Source: Nocardia sp. NBC_01327
GTDB taxonomy: Bacteria; Actinomycetota; Actinomycetes; Mycobacteriales; Mycobacteriaceae
Length of the DNA: 64,000 nucleotides
NCBI RefSeq assembly: GCF_035958815.1
Contig: NZ_CP108383.1
Location: 5,146,001-5,210,000, forward strand
Direction of reading: 5' to 3'
Part shown: in pieces, positions 15,881-23,893 of the stretch
Layout: each line of letters begins with the position of its first letter
Numbering within the stretch: position 1 is the stretch's first letter
Program-made: the position numbers and the translations under genes
The notes under the pieces: model-generated
Databases searched by the model: none
What the model was told of the DNA's origin: nothing
Seen by the model: the letters and a program-made list of their open reading frames with translations, nothing else

Positions 15881-16156
15881 CTACAGACTGAATGCCACCG
15901 ACCGCAGCACCAGCGCGAGGATGAATACGATCGTGAATGCCAGATCGATCGCCAATCCGCCCGCGCGCAGGGGCGGCAGGACCCGCCGCACCGGCGCGAG
16001 AATCGGCTCGGTCAGTCGATGGGTGACATCGCGCGCCTTCACCGCCCACTCCGGCAGATTTCCCGACATGGAGATCCAGTCCAGCACCATCCTGGCCAAC
16101 ATCACCAGCACGAAGGCCGTCAACAGATATCCGAGCACCGCCCCGATGAGACTCAT
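15881..16156 (-). CDS. YggT family membrane protein
   Basis: 91 residues from ATG 16156, with AAGGAG 6 bases upstream. Two hydrophobic helices (MSLIGAVLGYLLTAFVLVML and DLAFTIVFILALVLRSVAF) flank the conserved YggT core LTEPILAPVRRVLPPLR. In Mycobacteriales the family normally sits beside sepF and wag31 in the division cluster; this copy is solitary, so it is probably a second paralogue. Role: small inner-membrane protein linked to cell division or osmotic homeostasis, mechanism unknown. Confidence 0.85.
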   Translation of the reverse strand: MSLIGAVLGYLLTAFVLVMLARMVLDWISMSGNLPEWAVKARDVTHRLTEPILAPVRRVLPPLRAGGLAIDLAFTIVFILALVLRSVAFSL

Positions 16157-16382
16157 GACCAACTCCTTTGTGGTGGCCGTGCCGGCCGCCCTACCTGTAT
16201 CAACGCGGGCGGTCGGTCTGAAAGTGCCTGGCTAGCCGCCTTCTCAGCGGACTGTCAGGTCGAGCCTGCGCAGTGCGAATCCGGACATACCGCTCAGGGG
16301 TCGACATTCCGCCGATCGTAGCGCGCAAGATCAGGGCTGACCGGCTTCCGACCGGCGTGTTAACGCTCTTCGAACGGTAGGT

Positions 16383-16997
16383 TCACTCGGCGCGGGAGGC
16401 GCGCCACATGGGCCAGAGCAGTGGTCCGCCGTTTGTCACATCGAGTTCGCCGGTCTTGTCGAAGCCGAATCGCTCGTAGTACGGCACGTTCTCGGGTTTG
16501 CTGGATTCCAGGTAGGCGGGGGAGCCCTCCGCATCGCAGCGGTCGAGGCGCGAGTTCAGCAGCGCCTGACCGAAGCCGCGTCCGCGCGCACTTGGCAGCG
16601 TTCCGATGATCGCGAGATACCAGTGCGGTTCGCGCGGGTGGGCCGCGGCCATGCGATCGGACATCCGGCCCGCCTTGATCAGGCGATGGCGGAATGCGCG
16701 CAGCAGGCTGGGAAACTGGCGGAGCAGATCACCTTCGGTGGCGTGCCACTTGCCGGGGGGAGACCACACGGCGGCGCCGACGATGACGCCGGAGTCGTCG
16801 AGCGCTATCTCTACACCACCGGCGGCAAAATACTGATGCCGGACCAGGCTGTCGAACATGATGGCCGCTCGCTTTGTGCGAGTACCGGTTTCGGGAATCA
16901 GCCAGGCGATGAGCGGATCGTCGGTGAAGGCGATTCCGAGCACCTCGGCGAGTGCGGGAATGTCCTCTTGCAAAGCCGGGCGAACCGTGACGTCCAT
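16383..16997 (-). CDS. GNAT family N-acetyltransferase
   Basis: 204 residues if ATG 16997 is used; an in-frame start upstream (17039) would overlap the TetR stop. Classic GNAT order: TVRPALQEDIPALAEVLGIAF (N-terminal strand and helix), a central VIVGAAVWSPPG, the acetyl-CoA loop LPSARGRGFGQALL (Q/RxxGxG/A), and C-terminal YYERFGFDKTGE. Acetylates an unknown amine acceptor. Stop to start spacing suggests it is co-transcribed with the TetR gene. Confidence 0.85.
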   Translation of the reverse strand: MDVTVRPALQEDIPALAEVLGIAFTDDPLIAWLIPETGTRTKRAAIMFDSLVRHQYFAAGGVEIALDDSGVIVGAAVWSPPGKWHATEGDLLRQFPSLLRAFRHRLIKAGRMSDRMAAAHPREPHWYLAIIGTLPSARGRGFGQALLNSRLDRCDAEGSPAYLESSKPENVPYYERFGFDKTGELDVTNGGPLLWPMWRASRAE

Positions 16998-17035
16998 GCG
17001 TTCACGGTACTGGCTGGACGTCGCGGCGGCTGGCA

Positions 17036-17617
17036 TCACGCGGTGCCGGTGTCGCCGGGTTGCGCGGCGAGGTGCCGGGCGGCCGCGCAGATCGCCGGGC
17101 GAAGGGTGTCCAGATCCGCGTTGGGGCCCAACATCATTCGGCGCACCTGCGGCATGGCCAGACTCCAGCCGACCAATCCGAGGGTGAAGAACATGAGGCT
17201 GTTCGGATCCGGATGGTCCGGCGAGAAGGTCGCCTTCGCGGCGTCGATCTTGTTCGCGTAGTGCTGGGTGCGCGCTTCCTCGTCCGGCACCGGATTGTCA
17301 CCCGTTTCGAGGGCTTCCCACAGCAGCAGGCGCATGGCCTCGGGGTGCGCGCGGTGGTAGTCGAAGAGGAGCCCGGCGTAGGCGCCGAGGTCGCCGTCGC
17401 TCGGCGAAACAGCCTCGGCGAGTTCGGACATGAGGTTCTCGAGCACCGCGGCGAAGAGCGCCTTCTTATCGCCGAAGTAGTCGTAGATGGCGCGCTTATT
17501 GGCCTGCGCAGTGGCCGCGATGCGGTCCACCCGCGCGCCCGCGACGCCGTATTCCGCGAACTCGGTGGAGGCCGCGGCGAGGATTCGCTCTTTGGTTGCC
17601 GTCGAGTCGTATGCCAC
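17036..17617 (-). CDS. TetR family transcriptional regulator
   Basis: 193 residues from GTG 17617; the frame continues further upstream only because it runs through the divergent gene. Residues 8-55 form the TetR helix-turn-helix (TKERILAAASTEFAEYGVAG...ANKRAIYDYFGDKKALF), with an all-helical ligand/dimer domain behind it. No Shine-Dalgarno precedes the GTG, so the mRNA may be leaderless. It diverges from an amidohydrolase, with a perfect palindrome 13 bases upstream of its own start. It probably represses both itself and the hydrolase until a ligand binds. Confidence 0.88.
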   Translation of the reverse strand: MAYDSTATKERILAAASTEFAEYGVAGARVDRIAATAQANKRAIYDYFGDKKALFAAVLENLMSELAEAVSPSDGDLGAYAGLLFDYHRAHPEAMRLLLWEALETGDNPVPDEEARTQHYANKIDAAKATFSPDHPDPNSLMFFTLGLVGWSLAMPQVRRMMLGPNADLDTLRPAICAAARHLAAQPGDTGTA

Positions 17618-17629
17618 GGGGACGATTGT

Positions 17630-17645
17630 AACGAACTGGTTCGTT
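17630..17645. promoter_or_regulatory. TetR operator palindrome
   Basis: AACGAAC-TG-GTTCGTT is a perfect 7+7 inverted repeat between the TetR start and the amidohydrolase gene. A related second site (CCAACC...GGTTGG with an internal AACCAGTTCG, about 17680-17700) lies just before the amidohydrolase ATG. Confidence 0.8.
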
Positions 17646-17707
17646 TGACACCGGCAACACCGCCTGCCTAGCATTCGAACCAACCAGTTCGCTCGGTTGG
17701 AGAGACT

Positions 17708-18496
17708 ATGAAGATCACTGATATTCACGCCCACGTGACGACCGATCCCGCCGCCCAGGTGGCGCGCGCCCGGAAGGCCGGCGTGGACCGCACCGTGCTG
17801 CTGTCCACCCGCATCCACCCGGAGGCGGCGACAACCCTCGAGGGTGTGCGTGCTGAATTCGCCCGTCTGACAGCCGTGGTCAGCGGTGCCGCGGCCTCGG
17901 TGGACGAGGTTCGGCGGGCGACCGCCGAGGTGATCGCGGCACTGGAGGCGCATCCTGAGGAGACCGTCGGATTCATCAGCGCCCCTTTGGTTCTCGGGGA
18001 CACCGAGCTGAAGGAGTGGTTCGACGGATACCTGCGGCGGCCGGACATTGTCGGCATCGGCGAACTCACACCCGCTCCGAACCAGGCCGCCGGACTCGAG
18101 CCTGCCCTCGCGGTCAGCGCCGACCATGGTGGCGTGCCGGTGCTGGTGCACGGCTTCGCACCCAATACCGTCGATGACCTCCGGACCTATGCGGCACTCG
18201 CCGCGCGGCATCCCAACGTGCCGATCATCGTGGGCGCACTGGGCGGACTCAATGCGATGGAACTGATCGACCTGGCCGTCGATCGCCCGAACTTGTACAT
18301 CGACCTGTCCAGTGCCCTACAGGTTTTCATGGTGAAAGCGGCAGCACACGCCGTCCCCGAACAATGCCTGTTCGGATCGAATACGCCCTACGGCGATGTG
18401 CTCGCGGCACGTGCCACGGTCGAGGCTGCCATCCATGATCCCGGCGTACTCCGGCGGGTGCTGGGGGAGAACTTCGCCCAGTTGATCAGCAACTGA
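17708..18496 (+). CDS. Amidohydrolase-2 family TIM-barrel hydrolase
   Basis: 262 residues. Metal-binding ITDIHAHV at the first strand (HxH), a later His in VLVHGF, and the closing IYGS-like segment LFGSNTPYGD of amidohydrolase-2 proteins (decarboxylase/lactonase type). Metal-dependent hydrolysis or decarboxylation of a small carboxylic or lactone substrate is expected; the substrate is unknown. Good ribosome-binding site (GGAGAG). Controlled by the divergent TetR, which suggests an inducible catabolic or detoxifying step. Confidence 0.8.
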   Translation: MKITDIHAHVTTDPAAQVARARKAGVDRTVLLSTRIHPEAATTLEGVRAEFARLTAVVSGAAASVDEVRRATAEVIAALEAHPEETVGFISAPLVLGDTELKEWFDGYLRRPDIVGIGELTPAPNQAAGLEPALAVSADHGGVPVLVHGFAPNTVDDLRTYAALAARHPNVPIIVGALGGLNAMELIDLAVDRPNLYIDLSSALQVFMVKAAAHAVPEQCLFGSNTPYGDVLAARATVEAAIHDPGVLRRVLGENFAQLISN

Positions 18497-18573
18497 CCGC
18501 CCGGAGTGCAACGCTCAGTCGAGGGCGCGCGAAACTATAGGTATCGCTGAGTTGCTCACCAGAGGGGGATGAG

Positions 18574-19182
18574 ATGGGCGCACGGATGGCATGGCATGCG
18601 GGAATCGCGGTTTGCATGATTCTGGGTCTCGCGGGGTGTGGGAGCAGTACGGATAGTTCTGGGCAGCCTTCGCAGCCCGGGACGGCCGTTGTCACGTCGG
18701 CGGTGGCCGGGGCGGGGACGAGTCCGCCGAGTGATGGAATCCCCGCGCAGACTGCGCAATCACCTGCGCCGTGCGGTTCCGGGCAGGTGATTGTCGGTGC
18801 CGCGGTCATGTCTCCGGGGATGGGGCATCGGGGGGTGCGGTTGAATTTCTCGGTTGTGCAAGCCAGTTCGCCGTGCACATTGAGTGGTTATCCCGGCGTC
18901 GACTCCGGGAGTGGGGGTCCGCTGCTGCATGCCGACCGAACGTTGCGCGGGTATCTGGGTGGCCTGCCCTCCGGGGACGACGCCATCCCGACGGTTGTGC
19001 TGGACGGCAGTCACAGTGCGCAGGCCGTTGTCGAGGGCGTGGCTTTCGATTCCAGGGGGAACGGCTGCCCGACCTACACCGACCTGCACGTCACCGCGCC
19101 GAATACCACCGACACCGCAACCGTTTCCGCACAGATCGACACTTGCCAGTTGCAGATCCATCCGGTGACCGCGCCGCAGTAG
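18574..19182 (+). CDS. Lipoprotein with DUF4232 domain
   Basis: 202 residues. Signal sequence with lipobox LAGC (Cys at about residue 24), so it is exported and lipid-anchored. A low-complexity Ser/Pro/Gly linker (25-65) leads to a DUF4232 beta-sandwich (about 66-200) with the family's paired cysteines (PCGSGQV, PCTLSGYPGV, GCPTYT, DTCQLQ). DUF4232 proteins are common mycolate-actinobacterial surface lipoproteins of unknown function. Strong Shine-Dalgarno (agaggggg) before the ATG. Confidence 0.82.
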   Translation: MGARMAWHAGIAVCMILGLAGCGSSTDSSGQPSQPGTAVVTSAVAGAGTSPPSDGIPAQTAQSPAPCGSGQVIVGAAVMSPGMGHRGVRLNFSVVQASSPCTLSGYPGVDSGSGGPLLHADRTLRGYLGGLPSGDDAIPTVVLDGSHSAQAVVEGVAFDSRGNGCPTYTDLHVTAPNTTDTATVSAQIDTCQLQIHPVTAPQ

Positions 19183-19213
19183 TCGCCACCGTAGGCATCC
19201 TTGGAACTTCCTT

Positions 19214-20053
19214 TCAGCTGACGCCGCTGTCGAAAGCTGCTCCGTGTTCAACACCGCCGACTGTGCGGCGGATGAGGTCGGCGACTGCTGTGGGGTGGGT
19301 GAGTTGTGGGACGTGTGCTCCGGGGAGGGTTATGAGCTCCTTCTGGAGTAATTCCGCTAATCGCCGTGCGCCCGCGGTGAGAAAATCCGCGGATTCGGCT
19401 CCGCAGGCGATCGTCAGCGGGACGGCCGGGGCGACGATGTCCACGGTCAATGTTCCCAGGCCTCGGAAGTCGATGCCCAGCAGGGTTTCCGCGTTTCCCA
19501 CCATGCGCTCGAGCTGGACCGGGGAGAGCTTGGCATAACCGTCCTCGCCGTTCAGAACTCGCAGCAGCGTATCCGCCGCGCCCGCGAGGTCGCCCCGATC
19601 GATGAACGGCGCCACCACTTTTCGCAAGGACGAGTTCGCCTGAGCTGGGTCCGGGGACAGTGACGCTATGACCGGATCGTGCAGGATGGCGAGTCGGACC
19701 AATTCGGGACGGCGCAGGAGCAGGGTCAATCCGATGGCGCCGCCCAGGCTGTTGGCGTAGATCGCGCAGGGGCCGACTCCCAGCGATTCGATCAGGCCCG
19801 CGGAATCTGCGGCCTGCTCGTCCAGGGAGGTTGTTGTCCACCCTTCCGGACGGGGGCTCCGGGAATGGCCGCGGCGGTCGTAGCTGATGACCGTATAGGT
19901 ATCGGAAAGCAGTTCGGCAACACTCTGCCAGGCGCCGCCGTCGCCGAACCCGCCGGAAATGCAGAGAATCGGCGGACCGTCTCCGCGCATCTCGTAGTAG
20001 ATCTCCGCGCCGTTGACCGCTGCCGTCGCACGGACGGCCGAAGTGTTGTTCAC
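19214..20053 (-). CDS. Alpha/beta-fold hydrolase
   Basis: 279 residues from GTG 20053, five bases after the stop of the metallo-beta-lactamase gene, so co-translated. Fold landmarks: oxyanion-side ILCISGGFGDGGAW, nucleophile elbow YANSLGGA (Ser in NSxGG), acid in the ACGAESADF region and catalytic His in PGAHVPQLTHP. Substrate unknown; in this family possibly an ester, lactone or haloalkane. The partner MBL enzyme may act on the same compound. Confidence 0.85.
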   Translation of the reverse strand: MNNTSAVRATAAVNGAEIYYEMRGDGPPILCISGGFGDGGAWQSVAELLSDTYTVISYDRRGHSRSPRPEGWTTTSLDEQAADSAGLIESLGVGPCAIYANSLGGAIGLTLLLRRPELVRLAILHDPVIASLSPDPAQANSSLRKVVAPFIDRGDLAGAADTLLRVLNGEDGYAKLSPVQLERMVGNAETLLGIDFRGLGTLTVDIVAPAVPLTIACGAESADFLTAGARRLAELLQKELITLPGAHVPQLTHPTAVADLIRRTVGGVEHGAAFDSGVS

Positions 20054-20058
20054 GACCG

Positions 20059-21012
20059 CTACTCGCTTTCGGCCACGAGGGTGGCAGTGGTTGCCAGTTG
20101 TCGCGTCGCCTCGTGATCGTGGGTGGGTATGACGGTGGCGAAGTGCTTGGCCAGGTGGAGGCGGTGCAGTGTCTTGAAGGTCTGCTCGCGATCGGTGTCG
20201 ACGAAATTGCCCGGGAAGCTGGATTTTTGACGGATCTTGTCGATTTGCAGTGTGTGCCAGGCGGCGTCGCCCGCGAGCAGGATCCAGCCGCGCTCGGTAT
20301 GGGCGAGAACTCCGATGCTGCCGGGCGTATGACCCGCCAGGTCGACCAGCACAATGCTGCCGTCGCCGAACAGATCTCGGCTGCGGGTGAAGGTCAGCAC
20401 CGGCGGGCCGTCCAGGTCGTATTCGACGACCGGCCGATCCAGCAGCGAGTCGCGCACACCGCCGACCGGGGCGATGGGGCCGCTGCTGACCCACTCCAGT
20501 TCCGGCCGGTGCATATGGATCGGCAGGCCGGGCATATCCAGCAGTCCGCAGACGTGATCCCAGTGCGCATGCGTGGGCAGCGCGAATTCCGGTGCCGGAA
20601 GCGCGGGTTCGAGGCCCAGCGCGGTGATGGTCGCGAGAGTTTCGGCGGGCGGGCGGACCACACCGCGCAGTGCGGCGGGCAGTTGTGCGATCGCGCGGTC
20701 TTCCGCATCGAGGCAAACGCTCGGATCGACGACGAACGTCGCATCCGGATGCTGCACGATGAACGAGGTCAGCGAGTTGGTGATGCGCCGGGGCGCGAAG
20801 GTTCCCTCCACGATCATGGCGGTGGGCACCACCCGCGGAGCCTGCGCCAGCGCGGTCACGCGCACCGTGCGGCGCGCGGCGGGCAGACCGGCGTCGGTGA
20901 CGGACCGCAGGAATCGCTCATCGACCGGTCGCGGTCGTATCGCGCCCCGCAGCAGGCCGGTTGCCGCCGCGCAGCATTCGAAGAAACTCGGGCCGTGTAC
21001 TGGATCGGACAT
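20059..21012 (-). CDS. Metallo-beta-lactamase fold hydrolase
   Basis: 317 residues. The MBL metal motif THAHWDH is intact (about residue 150), with further ligands in LAGHTPGSIG and AGDAAWH and the terminal His in IPTHDHEA. Two zinc ions would be bound. The size and N-terminal extension are typical of lactonase or glyoxalase II-like members. First gene of the operon with the alpha/beta hydrolase; diverges from a MerR regulator through a 20-base palindrome. Probably a MerR-controlled detoxification pair. Confidence 0.87.
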   Translation of the reverse strand: MSDPVHGPSFFECCAAATGLLRGAIRPRPVDERFLRSVTDAGLPAARRTVRVTALAQAPRVVPTAMIVEGTFAPRRITNSLTSFIVQHPDATFVVDPSVCLDAEDRAIAQLPAALRGVVRPPAETLATITALGLEPALPAPEFALPTHAHWDHVCGLLDMPGLPIHMHRPELEWVSSGPIAPVGGVRDSLLDRPVVEYDLDGPPVLTFTRSRDLFGDGSIVLVDLAGHTPGSIGVLAHTERGWILLAGDAAWHTLQIDKIRQKSSFPGNFVDTDREQTFKTLHRLHLAKHFATVIPTHDHEATRQLATTATLVAESE

Positions 21013-21077
21013 ATTCTCGCTCTCCGTTCACCGTCCCCGGCGGACTGGTGTGGCGCCGGGTTCCGTGGAAGGCTAAA

Positions 21078-21097
21078 ACTTAAGGTCGACATGAAGT
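21078..21097. promoter_or_regulatory. Imperfect 20-bp palindrome, probable MerR operator
   Basis: ACTTAAGGTC-GACATGAAGT; 8 of 10 positions are symmetric. It lies between the divergent MBL and MerR starts, where MerR-family proteins bind between widely spaced -35 and -10 boxes. Confidence 0.55.
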
Positions 21098-21109
21098 AAA
21101 GGGGCAATC

Positions 21110-21517
21110 GTGAGCACGATGCAGGATATGAAGATCGGGGATGCCGCAGCCGCCCTCGGCCTCGAGGCGCATGTGCTGCGGCATTGGGAATCGGTCGGCC
21201 TGCTGCAGCCGTCGCGCAGTCCCTCGGGACATCGCAGCTATGACGAGAACAATCTCGACGTCGCCCGGTTGATTCTGAAGCTGCAGCGAACCGGGCTGTC
21301 GCTCGGCCAGATTCGGCAGCTCGGCCTCGGTGAGTACGACGGGCGGCTGGCCCTGATCGCGGACAAGCGCGCCGAGATCCAGGAGCAGATCGTCCTGCTG
21401 CGGGCGACGGATCGCTTCCTGGAACATCTCACCGAATGCCGGCATCGGGTCGTGGCCGACTGCGCCGAATGCTCGGATTTCAGTCGGGCGAACCGCAGAC
21501 GCCGGCCGTTGCGCTGA
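21110..21517 (+). CDS. MerR family transcriptional regulator
   Basis: 135 residues from GTG 21110 with AGGGG upstream. Winged helix at 7-75 (MKIGDAAAALGLEAHVLRHWESVGLLQPSRS...HRSYDENNLDVARLI), then a dimer coiled coil and a short C-terminus with three Cys (ECRHRVVADCAEC) that could sense metal or thiol stress. Likely controls the divergent MBL/hydrolase operon. The stop is 7 bases from the convergent P450 stop. Confidence 0.87.
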   Translation: MSTMQDMKIGDAAAALGLEAHVLRHWESVGLLQPSRSPSGHRSYDENNLDVARLILKLQRTGLSLGQIRQLGLGEYDGRLALIADKRAEIQEQIVLLRATDRFLEHLTECRHRVVADCAECSDFSRANRRRRPLR

Positions 21518-21523
21518 TTCGGT

Positions 21524-22348
21524 TCACAGCGTGGTGACCACGACGGGTGCGCCGTGGGCGGGCACATGGGTGATATTGCGAATTCGAGAGTGCTCGTCCG
21601 TGGTCCCGGCAGGCAGCGACAACCGGTAGTGGGTCAGCAGTTCCCGCAGTACCGCGGTGCCCTCCATGAGTGAGAACCCCGCGCCGAGGCAGCGGCGCAC
21701 GCCGCCACCGAACGGCAGCCAGGTATTCGCGGCCACCGAACCGTCGAGGAAGCGCTCGGGCCGGAAGTCGGTGGCATCCGGGAAGCTGTCGGTCCGCTTG
21801 TGCGCCAGCAGAATCGAGGTCGAGACGACGGTGCCGCGCGGCAGGTCCAGGCCACCGATCGTCATATCGCGCGCGAGCCTGCGCCCGGTAGCGGCGATGA
21901 CGGTGCGCAGTCGCATGGATTCCTTGAGCACCGCCTCCAGATATTTGTCGTCACCCTCGTGCGCGGCGGCGCGGGCGGTGTCCTGAATATCGGGATGCGC
22001 GGCGAGTTCGTGGCAGGCCCAGGACAGCGCCGAGGCCGTGGTCTCGTGCCCCGCGAGCAGCAGGGTGATGAGCTGGTCGCGCAGCTCCTCATCGGTCAGT
22101 GCCGCGTCGGAAGGATTCTCACCGGACCCGACGGCGAGCAGCCGGGAGAGCACATCGGCCCGCTGATCGAGATCGGGATGCGCGCGGCGCTGGGCGATCT
22201 CGGTGTAGAGCAGCTCGTTCATGGCGTTCTGGTTGTCGCGGAAGCGCTTCCACGGCCCGAAGCCCTGCAGCCGCGGATACTTCCAGCCGAAGAAGAGTTG
22301 CATTCCCGCATATCCCGGCATCGAGGTACGGAATTGCCTTGCGGCCAA
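21524..22348 (-). pseudogene. Cytochrome P450, 3' portion only (truncated at prophage junction)
   Basis: About 270 residues matching the C-terminal ~60% of a CYP135-like P450: I-helix AGHETTASALSW, K-helix ExxR in KESMRLRT, PERF motif FRPERFLD and the heme-binding loop FGGGVRRCLGAGF. The homologous region begins around MPGYAGMQLFFGWKYPRLQ; the N-terminal ~190-200 residues (membrane/substrate-entry part) are missing. The open frame continues another ~90 bases into DNA of different character with no P450 similarity. The fragment cannot form a functional enzyme. The simplest reading is insertion of the prophage into this gene, with the 5' part now displaced to the far side. Confidence 0.75.
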
Positions 22349-22679
22349 AGGGTTTCGGTCTACGACTACCTTCCCTACGATTCCCTGAGTTTCCTGGGGA
22401 TTCCCACCTTGCGGCTCGAAATCCCGAAATTCCGGCCCTCATAGTTGGAGCCGAAGATGGAGCGACGTTCCCGCACATTCCCGGAGATTCCCGCGCGACG
22501 AACCTGCTCGCCCCGGCATCCGCGGCGGCTCTCGCGCTCGGCCGAGCACGGCCGTCGCGCCCGCGCCGGCGCCGCGGCAGCCCAGCGTGTCGACTCATCG
22601 ACACGCCAGCGAGATTCCGAACCCCGCAACCGATCGGCAACCCCAATCCGTGGCTGCATCGATGCAAGGAACTCACCTC
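22286..22679. mobile_element. Probable left prophage boundary (att region) and gene-free leader
   Basis: P450 similarity is lost at about 22,330-22,350. An imperfect ~36-base direct repeat brackets the change: agccgaaga...cattcccgca at 22286-22319 and agccgaagatgg...gttcccgcac at 22448-22484. From 22349 to the first phage gene at 22680 no gene is supportable; the DNA contains recurring gattccc/ttcccg words. No integrase is present here, so it would lie at the unseen right end. Confidence 0.5.
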
Positions 22680-22958
22680 GTGAGCGCCCCACACGTGAGC
22701 GAATGCCAATGGTGCGGGAGCCGATTCAAACTCGTGTCCAGGCACTCCCCGGCCCTCTACTGCGGACGAACCCACAAGACCGCAGCCGAGAAGCGCCGCC
22801 ACCAAAACCGCATCCGAGGCATCCGACCGTGTCCGGAGCCCGACCTGCCGACCGAATCCCACCGCGGCCATGCGATCGCCGCCGCAGGGCGCCTCGGCAC
22901 TCGCTACGACGAATGCGTCTGCGGGAACTACCACGTAGCAGAAAGAGCAAGCCAGTGA
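22680..22958 (+). CDS. Small phage protein with Cys4 zinc-ribbon-like motifs
   Basis: 92 residues from GTG 22680, with AAGGA 9 bases upstream. Contains CQWCGSRF and YCGRTHK (first knuckle) and CVCGNYHV near the C-terminus, consistent with a treble-clef or zinc-ribbon fold. Leftmost gene of the prophage. Its stop overlaps the next start (GTGA). Function not recognised; possibly a DNA- or RNA-binding accessory protein. Confidence 0.6.
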   Translation: MSAPHVSECQWCGSRFKLVSRHSPALYCGRTHKTAAEKRRHQNRIRGIRPCPEPDLPTESHRGHAIAAAGRLGTRYDECVCGNYHVAERASQ

Positions 22959-23164
22959 GCGAAACCCAGATCCGCAGAGCCCAGCCCGGTGAGCGATGCA
23001 CGTGTGGCCGGCAAGCCGTACAGGTGTTCCTCACCGACCACGGCGAAACCGGTTACTGCGGTCAGCCCGACGGCGGCAAGCCTGGGCCGTGCGTGTTCTG
23101 CGGAAGCACGGAGCGGCACCAGGGTAGGTGCCCGGAGTACGTGATCGCGGGAACCGCCATATGA
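22955..23164 (+). CDS. Small phage zinc-ribbon protein, 69 aa
   Basis: Starts at a GTG overlapping the previous stop by 4 bases. CTCGRQA, YCGQPDG and CVFCGSTERHQGRCPE supply at least six cysteines, suggesting two zinc sites. Cys-rich proteins of this size are frequent in actinophage early regions. No enzymatic motif seen. Confidence 0.55.
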   Translation: MSETQIRRAQPGERCTCGRQAVQVFLTDHGETGYCGQPDGGKPGPCVFCGSTERHQGRCPEYVIAGTAI

Positions 23165-23200
23165 CCGCACGCGCAAGGCCGCCGCACGACAGTAGGCTGG

Positions 23201-23325
23201 TTCGTGGCGGTGGGGTGGCGAGGGGAAGCCCGTCGTAAGTCCGTGGGGTCGGGGGCCGACCGGGTCATGCCGCGCCGTAGCCGAGCGACACTGCGACTCC
23301 ACCCACCGAACCCCACCGCCATCCA
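23201..23325 (+). ncRNA. Candidate structured RNA closed by an 11-bp perfect stem
   Basis: ggcggtggggt (23206-23216) is exactly complementary to accccaccgcc (23310-23320), extendable by one or two pairs. It encloses 93 bases with at least one inner hairpin (ggtcgg...ccgacc, about 23256-23271). There is no open frame with a start here. It does not match tRNA, tmRNA or RNase P motifs that I can recall. Strand assumed from neighbours. Confidence 0.4.
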
Positions 23326-23466
23326 CGTAGCGGGTTGAGCGGCCACTGTTTTCGCTGCTCAGGGCGCGGAAGAAATATTATTACCGGCTGCCGCCGTGGG
23401 GTATCGGGAGCTGCAATTCAGCCGTTATCGCGGCGCGCCGACGGGCGGCGAGGGACGAGGCAGTTC

Positions 23467-23700
23467 GTGAGCACCGCCGGTCCGACGGCAATGAGTAATG
23501 CGAGGCCCCGGGCACTAAGGAGGGGGATACGGGGCCGCCCCCCGAAATCATCTCTGCCAGGAGCAGGGGCGGCACCGCTCTCATTGAGTGGATACGAGGA
23601 TCCGCAACGATCGTACGGTGAACCGGCCGGGCCCGGAACCTGTTACGCGGCGGCGCGGATCAACCGCACCTTGATAACGTGCACCGGTCAAACATGCTGA
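23467..23700 (+). CDS. Doubtful small ORF, 77 aa
   Basis: GTG 23467 opens a frame to TGA 23700 (VSTAGPTAMSNARPRALRR...). It is basic, has no recognisable domain, and the Shine-Dalgarno (cgagg) is mediocre. Located in an otherwise gene-poor 700-base stretch (23165-23893). Could be noncoding. Confidence 0.25.
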   Translation: MSTAGPTAMSNARPRALRRGIRGRPPKSSLPGAGAAPLSLSGYEDPQRSYGEPAGPGTCYAAARINRTLITCTGQTC

Positions 23701-23730
23701 TGTGATCAGCGTGGGCGATTACCCCCGACC

Positions 23731-23763
23731 GAGCCCCGGACCGTCGCACGCGGGCCGGGGCTC
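23731..23763. terminator. Strong hairpin, 9-bp perfect stem
   Basis: gagccccgg (23731-23739) pairs with ccggggctc (23755-23763); no T tract follows. Probably ends rightward transcription from the small zinc-ribbon genes. Confidence 0.5.
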
Positions 23764-23820
23764 GATTGGTGTGGTGAGGGGCGGACGTAACACCTTGAGT
23801 AGCAGGGCGATTGACCAGAA

Positions 23821-23857
23821 GAAGCCCTGACGCGAGCCCCCTACGGGTCAGGGCTTC
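23821..23857. terminator. Bidirectional terminator, 11-bp perfect stem
   Basis: gaagccctgac (23821-23831) pairs with gtcagggcttc (23847-23857). It lies 37 bases past the stop of the leftward Schlafen-like gene and probably ends that operon. Confidence 0.7.
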
Positions 23858-23893
23858 GCTTATGTGAATAGGCGCCGACTCCACACGCTCCAG

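Noticed and set aside
23467..23700. Confident gene in the gap right of the structured RNA
   Set aside because: Weak start, no domain and biased composition; kept only as a low-confidence entry.
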